A stretch of 64,000 nucleotides of DNA from Bacillus altitudinis 41KF2b (GTDB taxonomy: Bacteria > Bacillota > Bacilli > Bacillales > Bacillaceae), in contig NZ_ASJC01000006.1 in NCBI RefSeq assembly GCF_000691145.1, positions 1 through 64,000 of the forward strand, read 5' to 3'. The position numbers and the translations under genes were made by a program. Shown piece by piece: positions 1 through 7,168 of the stretch. The notes under the pieces were generated by a model. That model was not told where the DNA came from. It ran no database searches and saw nothing but the letters and a program-made list of their open reading frames with translations. Each line of letters opens with the position of its first letter. Within the stretch, counting starts at the first letter, position 1.

Positions 1-21
1 AAGCCTCAAGAAAGCTACCAT
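1..21 (-). CDS. Leaderless bacteriocin, second tandem copy (partial, cut by window edge)
   Basis: Only the first seven codons lie in the window and read MVAFLRL, identical to the start of the complete gene at 65-214. A good ribosome binding site (GGAGGTG on the minus strand) precedes the ATG. Positions 1-30 repeat positions 194-223 exactly, so RBS and start region are duplicated. The order implies transcription leftward, first 65-214 and then this gene. The rest of the protein is not visible, so its identity rests on this N-terminus and the tandem arrangement. Confidence 0.7.
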
Positions 22-64
22 TGTTTTCACCTCCACCAAACTACTTTGAAAGATAATCTCAGAA

Positions 65-214
65 TTAGCCATTGATGATGCTGTCAATTTTATCACTGAT
101 CCATTGGAACGTTGCACCGTTCTTGATCCAGTTGATAACAGTTGATTTGTTGTCCCAAGCCCATTTAGCTGCTTTAGTACCAAGTTGAGCAACAAGCCTC
201 AAGAAAGCTACCAT
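65..214 (-). CDS. Leaderless class II bacteriocin, aureocin A53/lacticin Q-like, 49 aa
   Basis: The predicted 49-aa peptide begins MVAFLRLVAQLGTKAAKWAW and has no leader or double-glycine motif. It carries tryptophans at 18, 20, 29 and 38 and lysines at 14, 17, 23, 31 and 42. This is the hallmark of the aureocin A53, lacticin Q, epidermicin and BacSp222 family: about 50 residues, Trp-rich, helical, exported with its formyl-Met and membrane-active. A GGGGGTG ribosome binding site precedes the ATG. With Asp at 21, 41 and 44 its net charge is only about +3, lower than the classic members. A second copy follows after 43 nt. Transporter and immunity genes are expected to the left, outside the window. 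Confidence 0.82.
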   Translation of the reverse strand: MVAFLRLVAQLGTKAAKWAWDNKSTVINWIKNGATFQWISDKIDSIING

Positions 215-280
215 TGTTTTCACCCCCTGTTAATTTGTGTATTAAATATCAAATCAAAATAATCCTAAATAAAACAATTT

Positions 281-300
281 TTCATATTTTTTCATATTTT
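281..300. repeat. Tandem 10-bp repeat upstream of the bacteriocin genes; rest of 215-603 gap
   Basis: TTCATATTTT occurs twice head to tail, one helical turn apart, about 67 bp upstream of the bacteriocin start. This is a plausible regulator site, but no regulator can be assigned. The rest of the 215-603 interval is very AT-rich and shows no gene. No minus-strand promoter stands out well enough to call. Confidence 0.4.
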
Positions 301-603
301 ACATAAATTGAAGCTTATGAACTATATTTTTCGGGTTTTTTATTGGATTTCATTTTCATGTAGTAAATAAGTCTTTGTTTTGTAGAGGGGCGAATAAAGT
401 ATATATAAAGATAATTATATTAGTTAAATGATGTATAAATTAAGTTTTATTTTTAAGAGTATGATTATTTCACTAATCTTACTTGTCTTATTGTTAAGTA
501 CAATTTAAGATAGTTTATAACTTTTGGGGATTTTATAACCTCTTTTTACATATATGGGTTATTATATTGTATGGTTGTATTTATATTTTCCGAAGGAGCT
601 GTC

Positions 604-1734
604 GTGTTGAAGGGATCTAGGGTTGAATTTATTGATAGTTTACGTGGTTTTAGTTTATTAGGTATTTTGATTGTGAATATGCTTAATTTTCAATATGATT
701 ATGATTTTGAGAAGATGTTTGATCCGAGCATATGGGGACAGGAGTTTGGGGTATATGTGACGGAGATCTTGTTCCAGGGGTCATTTTATCCGATTTTCTC
801 CTTTTTGTTTGGGTATTCTTTTATCAAGTTGATTGAATCCACAAAGGCAAAGGGGCTGAATACGAATGCCATCGTCGTTCGCCGCGGCTTTGGTCTTATT
901 GTGCTTGGGATGTTGCATTACATATTCATTTGGAATGGTGATATTCTCTTATATTATGGAGCATGTACGTTTTTCTTGATGATGTTTTTAAGCAGCCGGA
1001 TCAAAACAATGCTGATTTGGTCAGGTGTGTTAGGTGCTTTGTCATTAGTGGTTTTACCATATCTGATGACCTTTGTTTATGGAAATGATGATTTATTAAC
1101 TGATGTGTATGCGAAGGGTGCATACGGTGATATTTTATTGAGCCGGGTGACGATTGAAGACGATATGATGATTGTGACCATTATTATGGCGATCGTGACC
1201 ATTACGTTGATGCCGATCTTAGGTTTTCTATTCGGTACGATCATGGTGGGGCCATTTGCACTGCTTGGCATGGCCATTGGGAAAAAAGGTCATCTGACAG
1301 AAGAAGATCGAGGAATGGCGTATCGTAAAGGCTGGATCTGGATGATTTTGATCGGGCTCGCTTTAAAATGTGCGACGTTTATTGATGCCCCTTGGAGTGA
1401 AATGGTGATGACGTTAGGAGCCTATGTCCTGACGATCGGTTATATTCAAGCTTTTATTGTCTTTTACTATTCAAAGGTTGCACAAGGATTGAAACGTCTG
1501 CTTGCAGGACTGGGCCGATTGTCTTTATCAAACTATTTGGCTCAATCTATTATTTGTACAACGATTTTCTATTCTTACGGACTTGGTTTATTTGGACAAA
1601 TGGGCTCAATGTTTGGATTGCTGCTTGCTGTCGGACTTTACACAGCACAGCTCTTCATCAGCTATCTCTATTTGAAAAAATGGAGAAGAGGGCCTGTGGA
1701 ATGGCTTATGGGAAAATGGGTATATTGGAGATAA
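604..1734 (+). CDS. DUF418 family (YeiB-like) multipass membrane protein
   Basis: The protein opens with SRVEFIDSLRGFSLLGI, the N-terminal signature of DUF418/YeiB membrane proteins, and has about ten hydrophobic segments. The conserved C-terminal part contains GRLSLSNYLAQS, typical of the DUF418 domain and related to acyltransferase-3-like membrane proteins. Function is unknown in the family. The GTG at 604 (or TTG at 607) is preferred over an upstream ATG at 571 because AAGGAG at 593-598 lies just before it. It stands alone, with a terminator directly downstream. No direct link to the neighbouring bacteriocin genes is visible. Confidence 0.8.
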   Translation: MLKGSRVEFIDSLRGFSLLGILIVNMLNFQYDYDFEKMFDPSIWGQEFGVYVTEILFQGSFYPIFSFLFGYSFIKLIESTKAKGLNTNAIVVRRGFGLIVLGMLHYIFIWNGDILLYYGACTFFLMMFLSSRIKTMLIWSGVLGALSLVVLPYLMTFVYGNDDLLTDVYAKGAYGDILLSRVTIEDDMMIVTIIMAIVTITLMPILGFLFGTIMVGPFALLGMAIGKKGHLTEEDRGMAYRKGWIWMILIGLALKCATFIDAPWSEMVMTLGAYVLTIGYIQAFIVFYYSKVAQGLKRLLAGLGRLSLSNYLAQSIICTTIFYSYGLGLFGQMGSMFGLLLAVGLYTAQLFISYLYLKKWRRGPVEWLMGKWVYWR

Positions 1735-1749
1735 ATTGATTTGTTGAGG

Positions 1750-1784
1750 AACCGCATGGCTGAAGAGCTGTGCGGTTTTTTATT
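1750..1784 (+). terminator. Intrinsic terminator after the DUF418 gene
   Basis: AACCGCA pairs with TGCGGTT around a short loop, followed by a run of T. Confidence 0.75.
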
Positions 1785-1816
1785 TGGATCGCATTCAAAA
1801 AAGTTCATAAAAGGAG

Positions 1817-1864
1817 TTGAATATTTTTTTAGTGTGTATATAATGTATATATAGAGTATATACA
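1817..1864 (+). promoter_or_regulatory. Promoter and GntR-type operator
   Basis: TTGAAT (1817-1822) and TATAAT (1839-1844) are 16 bp apart. A perfect inverted repeat, TGTATATA-5 bp-TATATACA, spans 1844-1864 and overlaps the end of the -10 box. The downstream gene encodes a YtrA/YhcF-type GntR repressor, so this is most likely its autoregulatory operator. Confidence 0.7.
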
Positions 1865-1908
1865 ATATTTCATTGCGAATACCAGTACAGAAAAAAGAGG
1901 TTTTTTAT

Positions 1909-2280
1909 ATGCAAATTACGATTTCTAATCATTCTAAGGAGCCTATCTATGAGCAAATTACGACGCAAATCAAATCGTTGATCTTAACGGGGGAGCTTGC
2001 AGAAGGTGCGGCCCTGCCGTCTATCCGAAAGCTGGCGAAGGATTTACAAATCAGCGTCATCACAACAAAACGTGCATATGAAGAGTTAGAGAAGGCAGGA
2101 TTTATTTATTCGATTGTAGGGAAGGGATCGTTTGTTGCCGAGCAAAACCTAGAGGTCATGAGAGAGAAAAAATTGAAGGTGATTGAGGAACAGCTTGGAG
2201 CGGTTGTTACAAACGGCAAGGAATTAGGCTTATCTTTTGATGAATTGCAGCAGTTATTAAAGTTCTTGTATGAGGAGTGA
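1909..2280 (+). CDS. GntR family transcriptional regulator (YtrA/YhcF subfamily)
   Basis: A 123-aa protein starting MQITISNHSKEPIYEQI, with a GntR winged helix (LPSIRKLAKDLQISVITTKR, then YEELEKAGF and GKGSFV) and a short C-terminal helical dimerisation tail. It has no large effector domain. This size and layout define the YtrA-type GntR repressors, which normally sit first in ABC transporter operons. The ATG at 1909 follows AGAGG. An upstream in-frame TTG at 1873 would lie almost on the transcription start and is rejected. It probably represses its own operon through the palindrome at 1844-1864. Confidence 0.85.
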   Translation: MQITISNHSKEPIYEQITTQIKSLILTGELAEGAALPSIRKLAKDLQISVITTKRAYEELEKAGFIYSIVGKGSFVAEQNLEVMREKKLKVIEEQLGAVVTNGKELGLSFDELQQLLKFLYEE

Positions 2281-2285
2281 GATGA

Positions 2286-3161
2286 GTGAAGCACGTGATT
2301 GAATTCAAAGGAGTATCAAAACGGTTCAAAGACTTTTCTGTGCAGAATCTTGATTTACAGGTCAAAAAGGGCTTTGTTACTGGGTTTATTGGAGAAAATG
2401 GAGCCGGTAAGTCGACCACGATTAAAATGATCATGAATTTGTTAAAACCAGATTCTGGTGAGGTTAAAATTTTTGGATTAGATTATCGCACCCATGAAAA
2501 AGAGATTAAGGAACGAATTGGCTTTGTTTACGATGCTAACGTTTTTTTCCCAGGATTGAATTTAAAAGACATCAAACGAATTGTGGCACCTGCCTATAAA
2601 CGCTGGGATGATAGACTATTTTATCAATATATTGAACAGTTTGGCCTGCCGCTTCATAAAGCGATTAAAACATTTTCAAAAGGGATGCAGATGAAGGCAT
2701 CGCTTGCGATTGCGCTGTCGCATCATGCAGAGCTGATTATCATGGATGAACCAACTGCTGGTTTAGATCCGGTATTTAGAAGAGAGCTGCTAAGTACGTT
2801 ACAAGAATTGATGATTGATGTAAATCGAACGATTTTTTTCTCAACGCATATGACGACTGATTTAGATCGCATTGCGGATTATATTGCGTTTATACAAAAT
2901 GGAAGATTGGTCTTTCAACAGTCGATTCATGAGGTGGCGGAGAATTATGTGCTGGTGAAGGGGAGCCTGGATTTGCTGGATCGAGACACAGAAAAGGCGT
3001 TTATCCATATTCAGCGTACGGCAGCCGGATTTGAAGCATTAACAGATCGGATTGATGAGGTGAAACTTATTTTTGGGGATGCTGTTGTGATTGAACCGGC
3101 GTCGCTTGAGGATATCATGTTTTATTTGAAAGGCGGGGTTGCGCATGTTTCATTTAATTAA
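2286..3161 (+). CDS. ABC transporter ATP-binding protein
   Basis: The ATPase has Walker A GENGAGKST, signature FSKGMQMKAS, Walker B IIMDEPTAGLDP and switch histidine STHM. A C-terminal extension of about 80 residues is typical of ABC-2 type ATPases of the YtrB/CcmA kind. It starts at GTG 2286, six bases after the regulator's stop, behind GAGGAGTGAG. Its 3' end overlaps the permease gene, so the two are translationally coupled. Substrate is unknown; YtrA-regulated ABC systems often respond to cell-wall-active compounds, so a role in export or resistance is inference. Confidence 0.88.
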   Translation: MKHVIEFKGVSKRFKDFSVQNLDLQVKKGFVTGFIGENGAGKSTTIKMIMNLLKPDSGEVKIFGLDYRTHEKEIKERIGFVYDANVFFPGLNLKDIKRIVAPAYKRWDDRLFYQYIEQFGLPLHKAIKTFSKGMQMKASLAIALSHHAELIIMDEPTAGLDPVFRRELLSTLQELMIDVNRTIFFSTHMTTDLDRIADYIAFIQNGRLVFQQSIHEVAENYVLVKGSLDLLDRDTEKAFIHIQRTAAGFEALTDRIDEVKLIFGDAVVIEPASLEDIMFYLKGGVAHVSFN

Positions 3162-3750
3162 GCGTGATGTGATTTTGCAAAAGAAGCAGTTACTTATTTT
3201 TATTCCGTTTATCTTATTTTTCATTTTCATGGATGTCCATCCAGTATTAACGTTTCTAGTCGCTAGTGTCTTCATTCCATTTAACACATATGCTTATGAT
3301 GAGAAGGCAGAAACGAATATTCTATTAAATTCCTTGCCCTATACACGTAAAGAAATTATCGCATCACGTTATCTTGGCGCCATTTTCTATATGAGTATTG
3401 CGATCGTGCTGACAAGTGCTGCATTATTTGTGTTTGGGAAGCTGTTTTCGCTGTCAGATATTGCGATTGGCAGCGGGTTGTTTTTATTGTTCGCAGCATG
3501 TACGTTTCCATTGTTTTATATCTTAAAGCCTGGTTATATCACAACGGCAGTGATCATTGGCTTTATCGTATTATCTGCTATGGGACCGCCTGTTGTTCTC
3601 TATTTAGCAGAGCAATTCAGTGGGATCACTGATTTTATCATGAATTTATCTATCCCTATTGTATATACGGGGTCAACTGTACTGATTATGCTCATCTACT
3701 TGCTATCTTGGGGATTTTCTACTGCGATTTACCAGAGGAAAGTGTTTTAA
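3145..3750 (+). CDS. ABC-2 type permease
   Basis: A protein of about 201 aa with six hydrophobic segments. The central stretch (NTYAYDEKAETNILLNSLPY) resembles the ABC-2 membrane family found beside YtrA-type regulators. The ATG at 3145 follows GGCGGGG at a suitable distance and overlaps the ATPase end by 17 nt. It is the membrane partner of the ATPase and the last gene of the three-gene operon, followed by a terminator. Confidence 0.8.
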   Translation: MFHLIKRDVILQKKQLLIFIPFILFFIFMDVHPVLTFLVASVFIPFNTYAYDEKAETNILLNSLPYTRKEIIASRYLGAIFYMSIAIVLTSAALFVFGKLFSLSDIAIGSGLFLLFAACTFPLFYILKPGYITTAVIIGFIVLSAMGPPVVLYLAEQFSGITDFIMNLSIPIVYTGSTVLIMLIYLLSWGFSTAIYQRKVF

Positions 3751-3774
3751 ATCAGATGATCACATCATTTATAG

Positions 3775-3823
3775 AGAATCATTCATTTTGAGGTAGGTCT
3801 TTCAAAATGGATGATTCTTTTTT
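3775..3823 (+). terminator. Intrinsic terminator of the GntR/ABC operon
   Basis: AGAATCATTCATTTTGA pairs with the complementary stretch ending GATGATTCT, followed by TTTTTT. Confidence 0.75.
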
Positions 3824-3836
3824 GCATCCGGTGAAA

Positions 3837-3904
3837 TTGACATACAGAAGAAAAGAGGTTATTTTTATTTAACATAATGTTAATTATTTTTAACATATTG
3901 TTAA
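3837..3904 (+). promoter_or_regulatory. Promoter with two identical-type palindromic operators
   Basis: TTGACA (3837-3842) and TATTTT (3860-3865) are 17 bp apart. Directly downstream lie two 15-bp palindromes, TTAACATAATGTTAA (3869-3883) and TTAACATATTGTTAA (3890-3904), with centres 21 bp (two helical turns) apart. They cover the expected transcription start and sit just before an XRE repressor gene, so cooperative autorepression is likely. Confidence 0.72.
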
Positions 3905-3934
3905 ATAAATCATCCTTTAAGAAAGGAATTTGAA

Positions 3935-4153
3935 ATGGAGATTAAAAATAGAATTAAGGTATTACGGGCAGAAAAAGACTGGACACAAAAGGATTTGGCA
4001 GAGAAGTTAGGTGTGACTCGTCAAACTGTGGCAGCGATTGAAAATGGTAAATATTCTTTGTCTTTACAACTAGCATTTCAAATTGCGAGAACATTTGAAG
4101 TTGATTTATATGACGTTTTTCAAGAGGTCGACAAGGAGGAACAACAGCGATGA
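3935..4153 (+). CDS. Small XRE family repressor (72 aa)
   Basis: Almost the whole protein is one HTH_3 domain (IKVLRAEKDWTQKDLAEKL, then VTRQTVAAIENGKYSLSL), as in YozG-like mini-regulators. Its stop overlaps the next start, so the two are made together. It probably binds the twin palindromes upstream of its own start. Such regulator plus small membrane protein pairs are common in Bacillus, but their purpose is mostly unknown. Confidence 0.85.
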   Translation: MEIKNRIKVLRAEKDWTQKDLAEKLGVTRQTVAAIENGKYSLSLQLAFQIARTFEVDLYDVFQEVDKEEQQR

Positions 4154-4449
4154 TGACAACGATCATACTTTATTCTCTGATTATCCTTTCTATCTTAAGT
4201 ACGGTCTTTCAATTTAAGAAAAGCCGTGAATATAAACAGGATGAACGGGGTCAATTTATTTTAGCGAAAGCCGGAAGTTTTTCAATTGTAGGTGTGGCAT
4301 TAGCCTATATATTGGTTGCTGTCATTCAAGCTTTTGTTCATGAATTATCATCTCCAACGGAATGGTTTTATATAGCGATTACGTTTATGTATGTATCAAG
4401 TGTTTGTGCAAATACCATTGGCATTATCTATTGTGAAAGAAAATACTAA
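4150..4449 (+). CDS. Small membrane protein paired with the XRE regulator
   Basis: A 99-aa protein with three hydrophobic helices and a charged stretch (KKSREYKQDERGQFILAKA) after the first. The pattern resembles the DUF2178 family of proteins co-encoded with small XRE regulators. It overlaps the regulator gene by 4 nt. Function is unknown; sensing or transmitting a membrane signal to the repressor is inference. Confidence 0.7.
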   Translation: MMTTIILYSLIILSILSTVFQFKKSREYKQDERGQFILAKAGSFSIVGVALAYILVAVIQAFVHELSSPTEWFYIAITFMYVSSVCANTIGIIYCERKY

Positions 4450-4504
4450 TCTTTTATCTGCGGATGCAAGCTAGGGTACTTCATCATGAAGGGAAGAAAA
4501 AATA

Positions 4505-5449
4505 ATGAAAAAATTACTGAAAATAATGCTGATTGCTCTATGTACCATTCTGACTGTCTTGGTTGTATTTGTAGCCAGTGTTTATGTTGTGAATCTAATT
4601 AGTAATGAAAGAGAACAGGGGAAAATAGAAGATTATGGGCAAAAGGTCTTGGTAGATGGGAAGCAAATGAATGTGCTCATTCAAGGCGATGGGAAAGAAA
4701 CGATTGTCCTTCTCCCAGGCTATGGAACTGCTTCACCTGTGCTGGATTTTGAACCGTTAGTCAAGGAGTTATCGCCAGATTATAGAGTCGTTGTGATTGA
4801 ACCGTTTGGTTATGGTTTAAGTGACGACACAGATAAAGTAAGGACAAGTCAAAACATTGTGGATGAGATTCATGAATGTTTGCAAAAACTCAACATTAAA
4901 AAATATACGCTGATGGGTCATTCGATTGCTGGCATTTATGGATTAGAATATGTGAATCAATACGAAAAAGAAGTCCAAGCCTTTGTCGGCATTGATACGA
5001 GTGTTCCTAAACAGGAAACGGATGAATTGCCAGTCTCCAGCTTACAGCTGCTTCATCAATCCGGCTTTTACAGATTGATAGTGAAAATGAATCCAGATCA
5101 ACTGGTGATGCCTAAAGTAGATGATCAAACGAAAGCTCAGATTAAAATGCTGACTTTCCGAAATTTCTTGGATGAAAGCCAAGCGAGTGAGGCAGAAAAC
5201 TTTAGAAACAATTTTAAAAACGCTCAACGCCTACATTTCCCTAAGAAGCTCCCTGTTGCTTTCTATCTAGCGGATCAAACGGAGGAAGAAACACCAAGCT
5301 GGAAACCAATGCATGAAGAGCTGCTGAAACATGTAGACCACGGAAAAGTCGTTACTTTCAAAGGCGGCCATTATTTGCATCATACGAAATCAAAAGAAAT
5401 CGCAGATGATGTGAGGGAGTTTCTATCGAACAACGAGCGCTCACGTTAG
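4505..5449 (+). CDS. Alpha/beta hydrolase with N-terminal membrane anchor
   Basis: A hydrophobic N-terminal segment (residues 8-30) is followed by an alpha/beta hydrolase fold. LLPGYGTASPV is the oxyanion-hole region, GHSIAG holds the nucleophile serine, and FKGGHYLHH near the C-terminus supplies the catalytic histidine. Length (314 aa) suits the family. The active site is probably outside the membrane. The substrate cannot be named; esterase, lipase or haloperoxidase-like activity is possible. It stands alone, with a modest RBS (GAAGGGAAG). Confidence 0.8.
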   Translation: MKKLLKIMLIALCTILTVLVVFVASVYVVNLISNEREQGKIEDYGQKVLVDGKQMNVLIQGDGKETIVLLPGYGTASPVLDFEPLVKELSPDYRVVVIEPFGYGLSDDTDKVRTSQNIVDEIHECLQKLNIKKYTLMGHSIAGIYGLEYVNQYEKEVQAFVGIDTSVPKQETDELPVSSLQLLHQSGFYRLIVKMNPDQLVMPKVDDQTKAQIKMLTFRNFLDESQASEAENFRNNFKNAQRLHFPKKLPVAFYLADQTEEETPSWKPMHEELLKHVDHGKVVTFKGGHYLHHTKSKEIADDVREFLSNNERSR

Positions 5450-5542
5450 CGGTTTTCCTCCTCAGCTGGACAGATGAAACATCGCAATTTTGATCAAAAC
5501 GAGTGAACTGATTTGTTTTATGATCAAGAAGAGGTGAGGGAG

Positions 5543-6433
5543 ATGATGTATAGTCGGGTGACGCAAGAGGTGATTTCTTATTTGGAGTCGCATTTGATGG
5601 ATGAGCTGTCGCTGAGACAGGTGCCTGAGAAAGTAGGATATTCACATTTTCATTTGCTGCGTGTGTTTAAACGAGAAACCGGGCTGTCGATGGGGGAATA
5701 TGTGCGGAAACGAAGATTAGCTACGGCTGCACAGCTTCTTTTGTATACGGATCAGGGGATTTTAGACATCGCTTTTTCGTTACAATTCCAATCGCAGGAA
5801 GCCTTTACGCGTGCTTTTAAGCATCTGTATTCCTTACCTCCCGGAATGTACAGGTCGATGATGAGAGACATGCAAATGAAAAAGGAGGAAGATTCGATGA
5901 CATTACATGAAGCAGTACCTGGCTGGGGTTTGAGTGGTTCACATCCGCATATGTATGAGATGGGTGTTGATACAGCAGAGTTCCATACGGGAAAGCAATC
6001 AGGTGTTTTATCATCTAAAGAAGGCGTACAAGAAGGACAGTTTGCGACAATGATGCAAGGGTTTCAAGCAAAAGAGTATGCAGGCAAGCGGTTGAAGCTC
6101 TCTGCTTTCTTGAAAACAGAGAATGTATCTTCAGCAGGAATTTGGATGCGGGTAGATGACGGAAAGGGTGATACGGTGCAGTTTGATAATATGCAGAATC
6201 GACCTGTGACAGATTCTACGGAATGGAATCAATATGCGATCGTATTAGATGTTCCTACGCGCAGTGAATCCATTCATTTTGGAGTGCTGCTCAGCGGTCA
6301 TGGAACAGTCTGGGCTGACGGTTTTCGATTTGAGGAAGTGAATGAGAAAACACCTACAACGAATATGGTGGAGGCTTCGGCTCTGCCAGATGTGCCGATG
6401 AATTTGCATTTTGAGCTTGAGGAGACCGTGTGA
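5543..6433 (+). CDS. AraC family regulator with C-terminal ligand-binding-like domain
   Basis: The AraC double HTH lies at the N-terminus (LRQVPEKVGYSHFHLLRVFK and the second helix pair DIAFSLQFQSQEAFTRAFK), which is the reverse of the usual order. The C-terminal 150 residues are beta-rich (GKRLKLSAFLKTENVSSAG, then ESIHFGVLLSGHGTVWADGF) and resemble a galactose-binding or carbohydrate-binding fold, perhaps an effector sensor. The ATG at 5543 (or 5546) follows GAGGTGAGGG. A strong terminator follows. It is not obviously linked to the bacteriocin cluster downstream. Confidence 0.78.
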   Translation: MMYSRVTQEVISYLESHLMDELSLRQVPEKVGYSHFHLLRVFKRETGLSMGEYVRKRRLATAAQLLLYTDQGILDIAFSLQFQSQEAFTRAFKHLYSLPPGMYRSMMRDMQMKKEEDSMTLHEAVPGWGLSGSHPHMYEMGVDTAEFHTGKQSGVLSSKEGVQEGQFATMMQGFQAKEYAGKRLKLSAFLKTENVSSAGIWMRVDDGKGDTVQFDNMQNRPVTDSTEWNQYAIVLDVPTRSESIHFGVLLSGHGTVWADGFRFEEVNEKTPTTNMVEASALPDVPMNLHFELEETV

Positions 6434-6443
6434 GCGGTCTCAG

Positions 6444-6479
6444 CTCGTAGAGAAACAAAGATTCTCTACGAGTTTTTTT
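6444..6479 (+). terminator. Strong intrinsic terminator
   Basis: CTCGTAGAGAA and TTCTCTACGAG form an 11-bp perfect stem around ACAAAGA, followed by TTTTTTT. Confidence 0.9.
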
Positions 6480-6827
6480 GATATGATCTACCTTATGTAA
6501 CTGATTGAAATTAACTAATCCGTGTTACAACTTTTTTAGGTATTATAAAAGGCTACTGTGAGCTGGACCTAGTAGTAAATACTAGAATTATAGTGTGTAG
6601 ACAATCTTTTTGATGAAATGATTTCGGGGTCTTTAGGTTTATTTTTTACAATGTCTCCTATTTCAAGAACGGTCTTTATTCTTATTTCCATTTTAATTGA
6701 TAGATCTAGCGAAATAGTATTAATTTACTAATTATAATATAATTTGTATTTAATGTTGAAATTATACAATTTAAATGACAAGATATAAATAAGGGGGAGA
6801 AAATAATCAAAGAAAAGGGGAAAACTT
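6480..6827 (+). other. AT-rich leader region of the circular bacteriocin cluster
   Basis: No gene is seen in these 348 bp. The last 120 bp are extremely AT-rich, with TATAAT at 6733-6738 and 6738-6743 and TACAAT at 6765-6770, but no well-spaced -35 box accompanies them. The promoter of the bacteriocin cluster must lie here, since a strong terminator isolates it from the gene upstream. The long leader could hold regulatory sites. Confidence 0.45.
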
Positions 6828-7127
6828 ATGAGCTTAACAACACGTAAAAAATTATTTGGATTAGGTTTTATGTCATTAATCGCAACAGTCGCTGTAACTT
6901 CTGTTGCTTTTATGAGTATTAATCAGAACTTTTTAGTAGCGAAGCTTGGCATTGAACTAAGTACAGCTGAAAAAATTGCAGACCTTATTATGGCAGGCGG
7001 AACAATTGCATCTATTATTGGCATTGTTGGCGCAGCCACAGGTGTAGGACTTGCTCTAGCTGGAGCAATCGGTGCTTTAAAAGCAATAGCAAAGGCACAG
7101 GGAAGAAAAGCAGTTATTAACTACTAA
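6828..7127 (+). CDS. Circular bacteriocin precursor (99 aa: predicted 35-aa leader, 64-aa core)
   Basis: Residues 36-99 begin LVAKLGIELSTAEKIADLI, continue MAGGTIASIIGIVGAATG and end KAQGRKAVINY. This matches head-to-tail cyclised bacteriocins of the AS-48, circularin A, uberolysin, amylocyclicin and carnocyclin class: a hydrophobic first residue, a start like LGI..S.A, glycine/alanine-rich helices, a basic patch and a C-terminal aromatic. Cleavage after Phe35 would join Leu36 to Tyr99. The leader is long and hydrophobic, as in AS-48 and amylocyclicin. It differs clearly from pumilarin, the AS-48-like peptide known from B. pumilus. All the usual accessory genes follow in one operon. Confidence 0.87.
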   Translation: MSLTTRKKLFGLGFMSLIATVAVTSVAFMSINQNFLVAKLGIELSTAEKIADLIMAGGTIASIIGIVGAATGVGLALAGAIGALKAIAKAQGRKAVINY

Positions 7128-7168
7128 GCTTTGTCTTCTCCCCCAATACACTATATTAGGTGATATAT

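Noticed and set aside
281-300. CRISPR-like array
   Set aside because: Only two 10-bp units without spacers and without cas genes anywhere in the window.
604-3750. DUF418 and GntR/ABC genes as parts of the leaderless bacteriocin operon
   Set aside because: They are on the opposite strand, separately transcribed and terminated. The bacteriocin accessory genes should lie to the left of the window.
6480-6827. A precise promoter for the circular bacteriocin operon
   Set aside because: Several TATAAT-like boxes exist, but none has a well-spaced -35 partner, so no single promoter can be supported.
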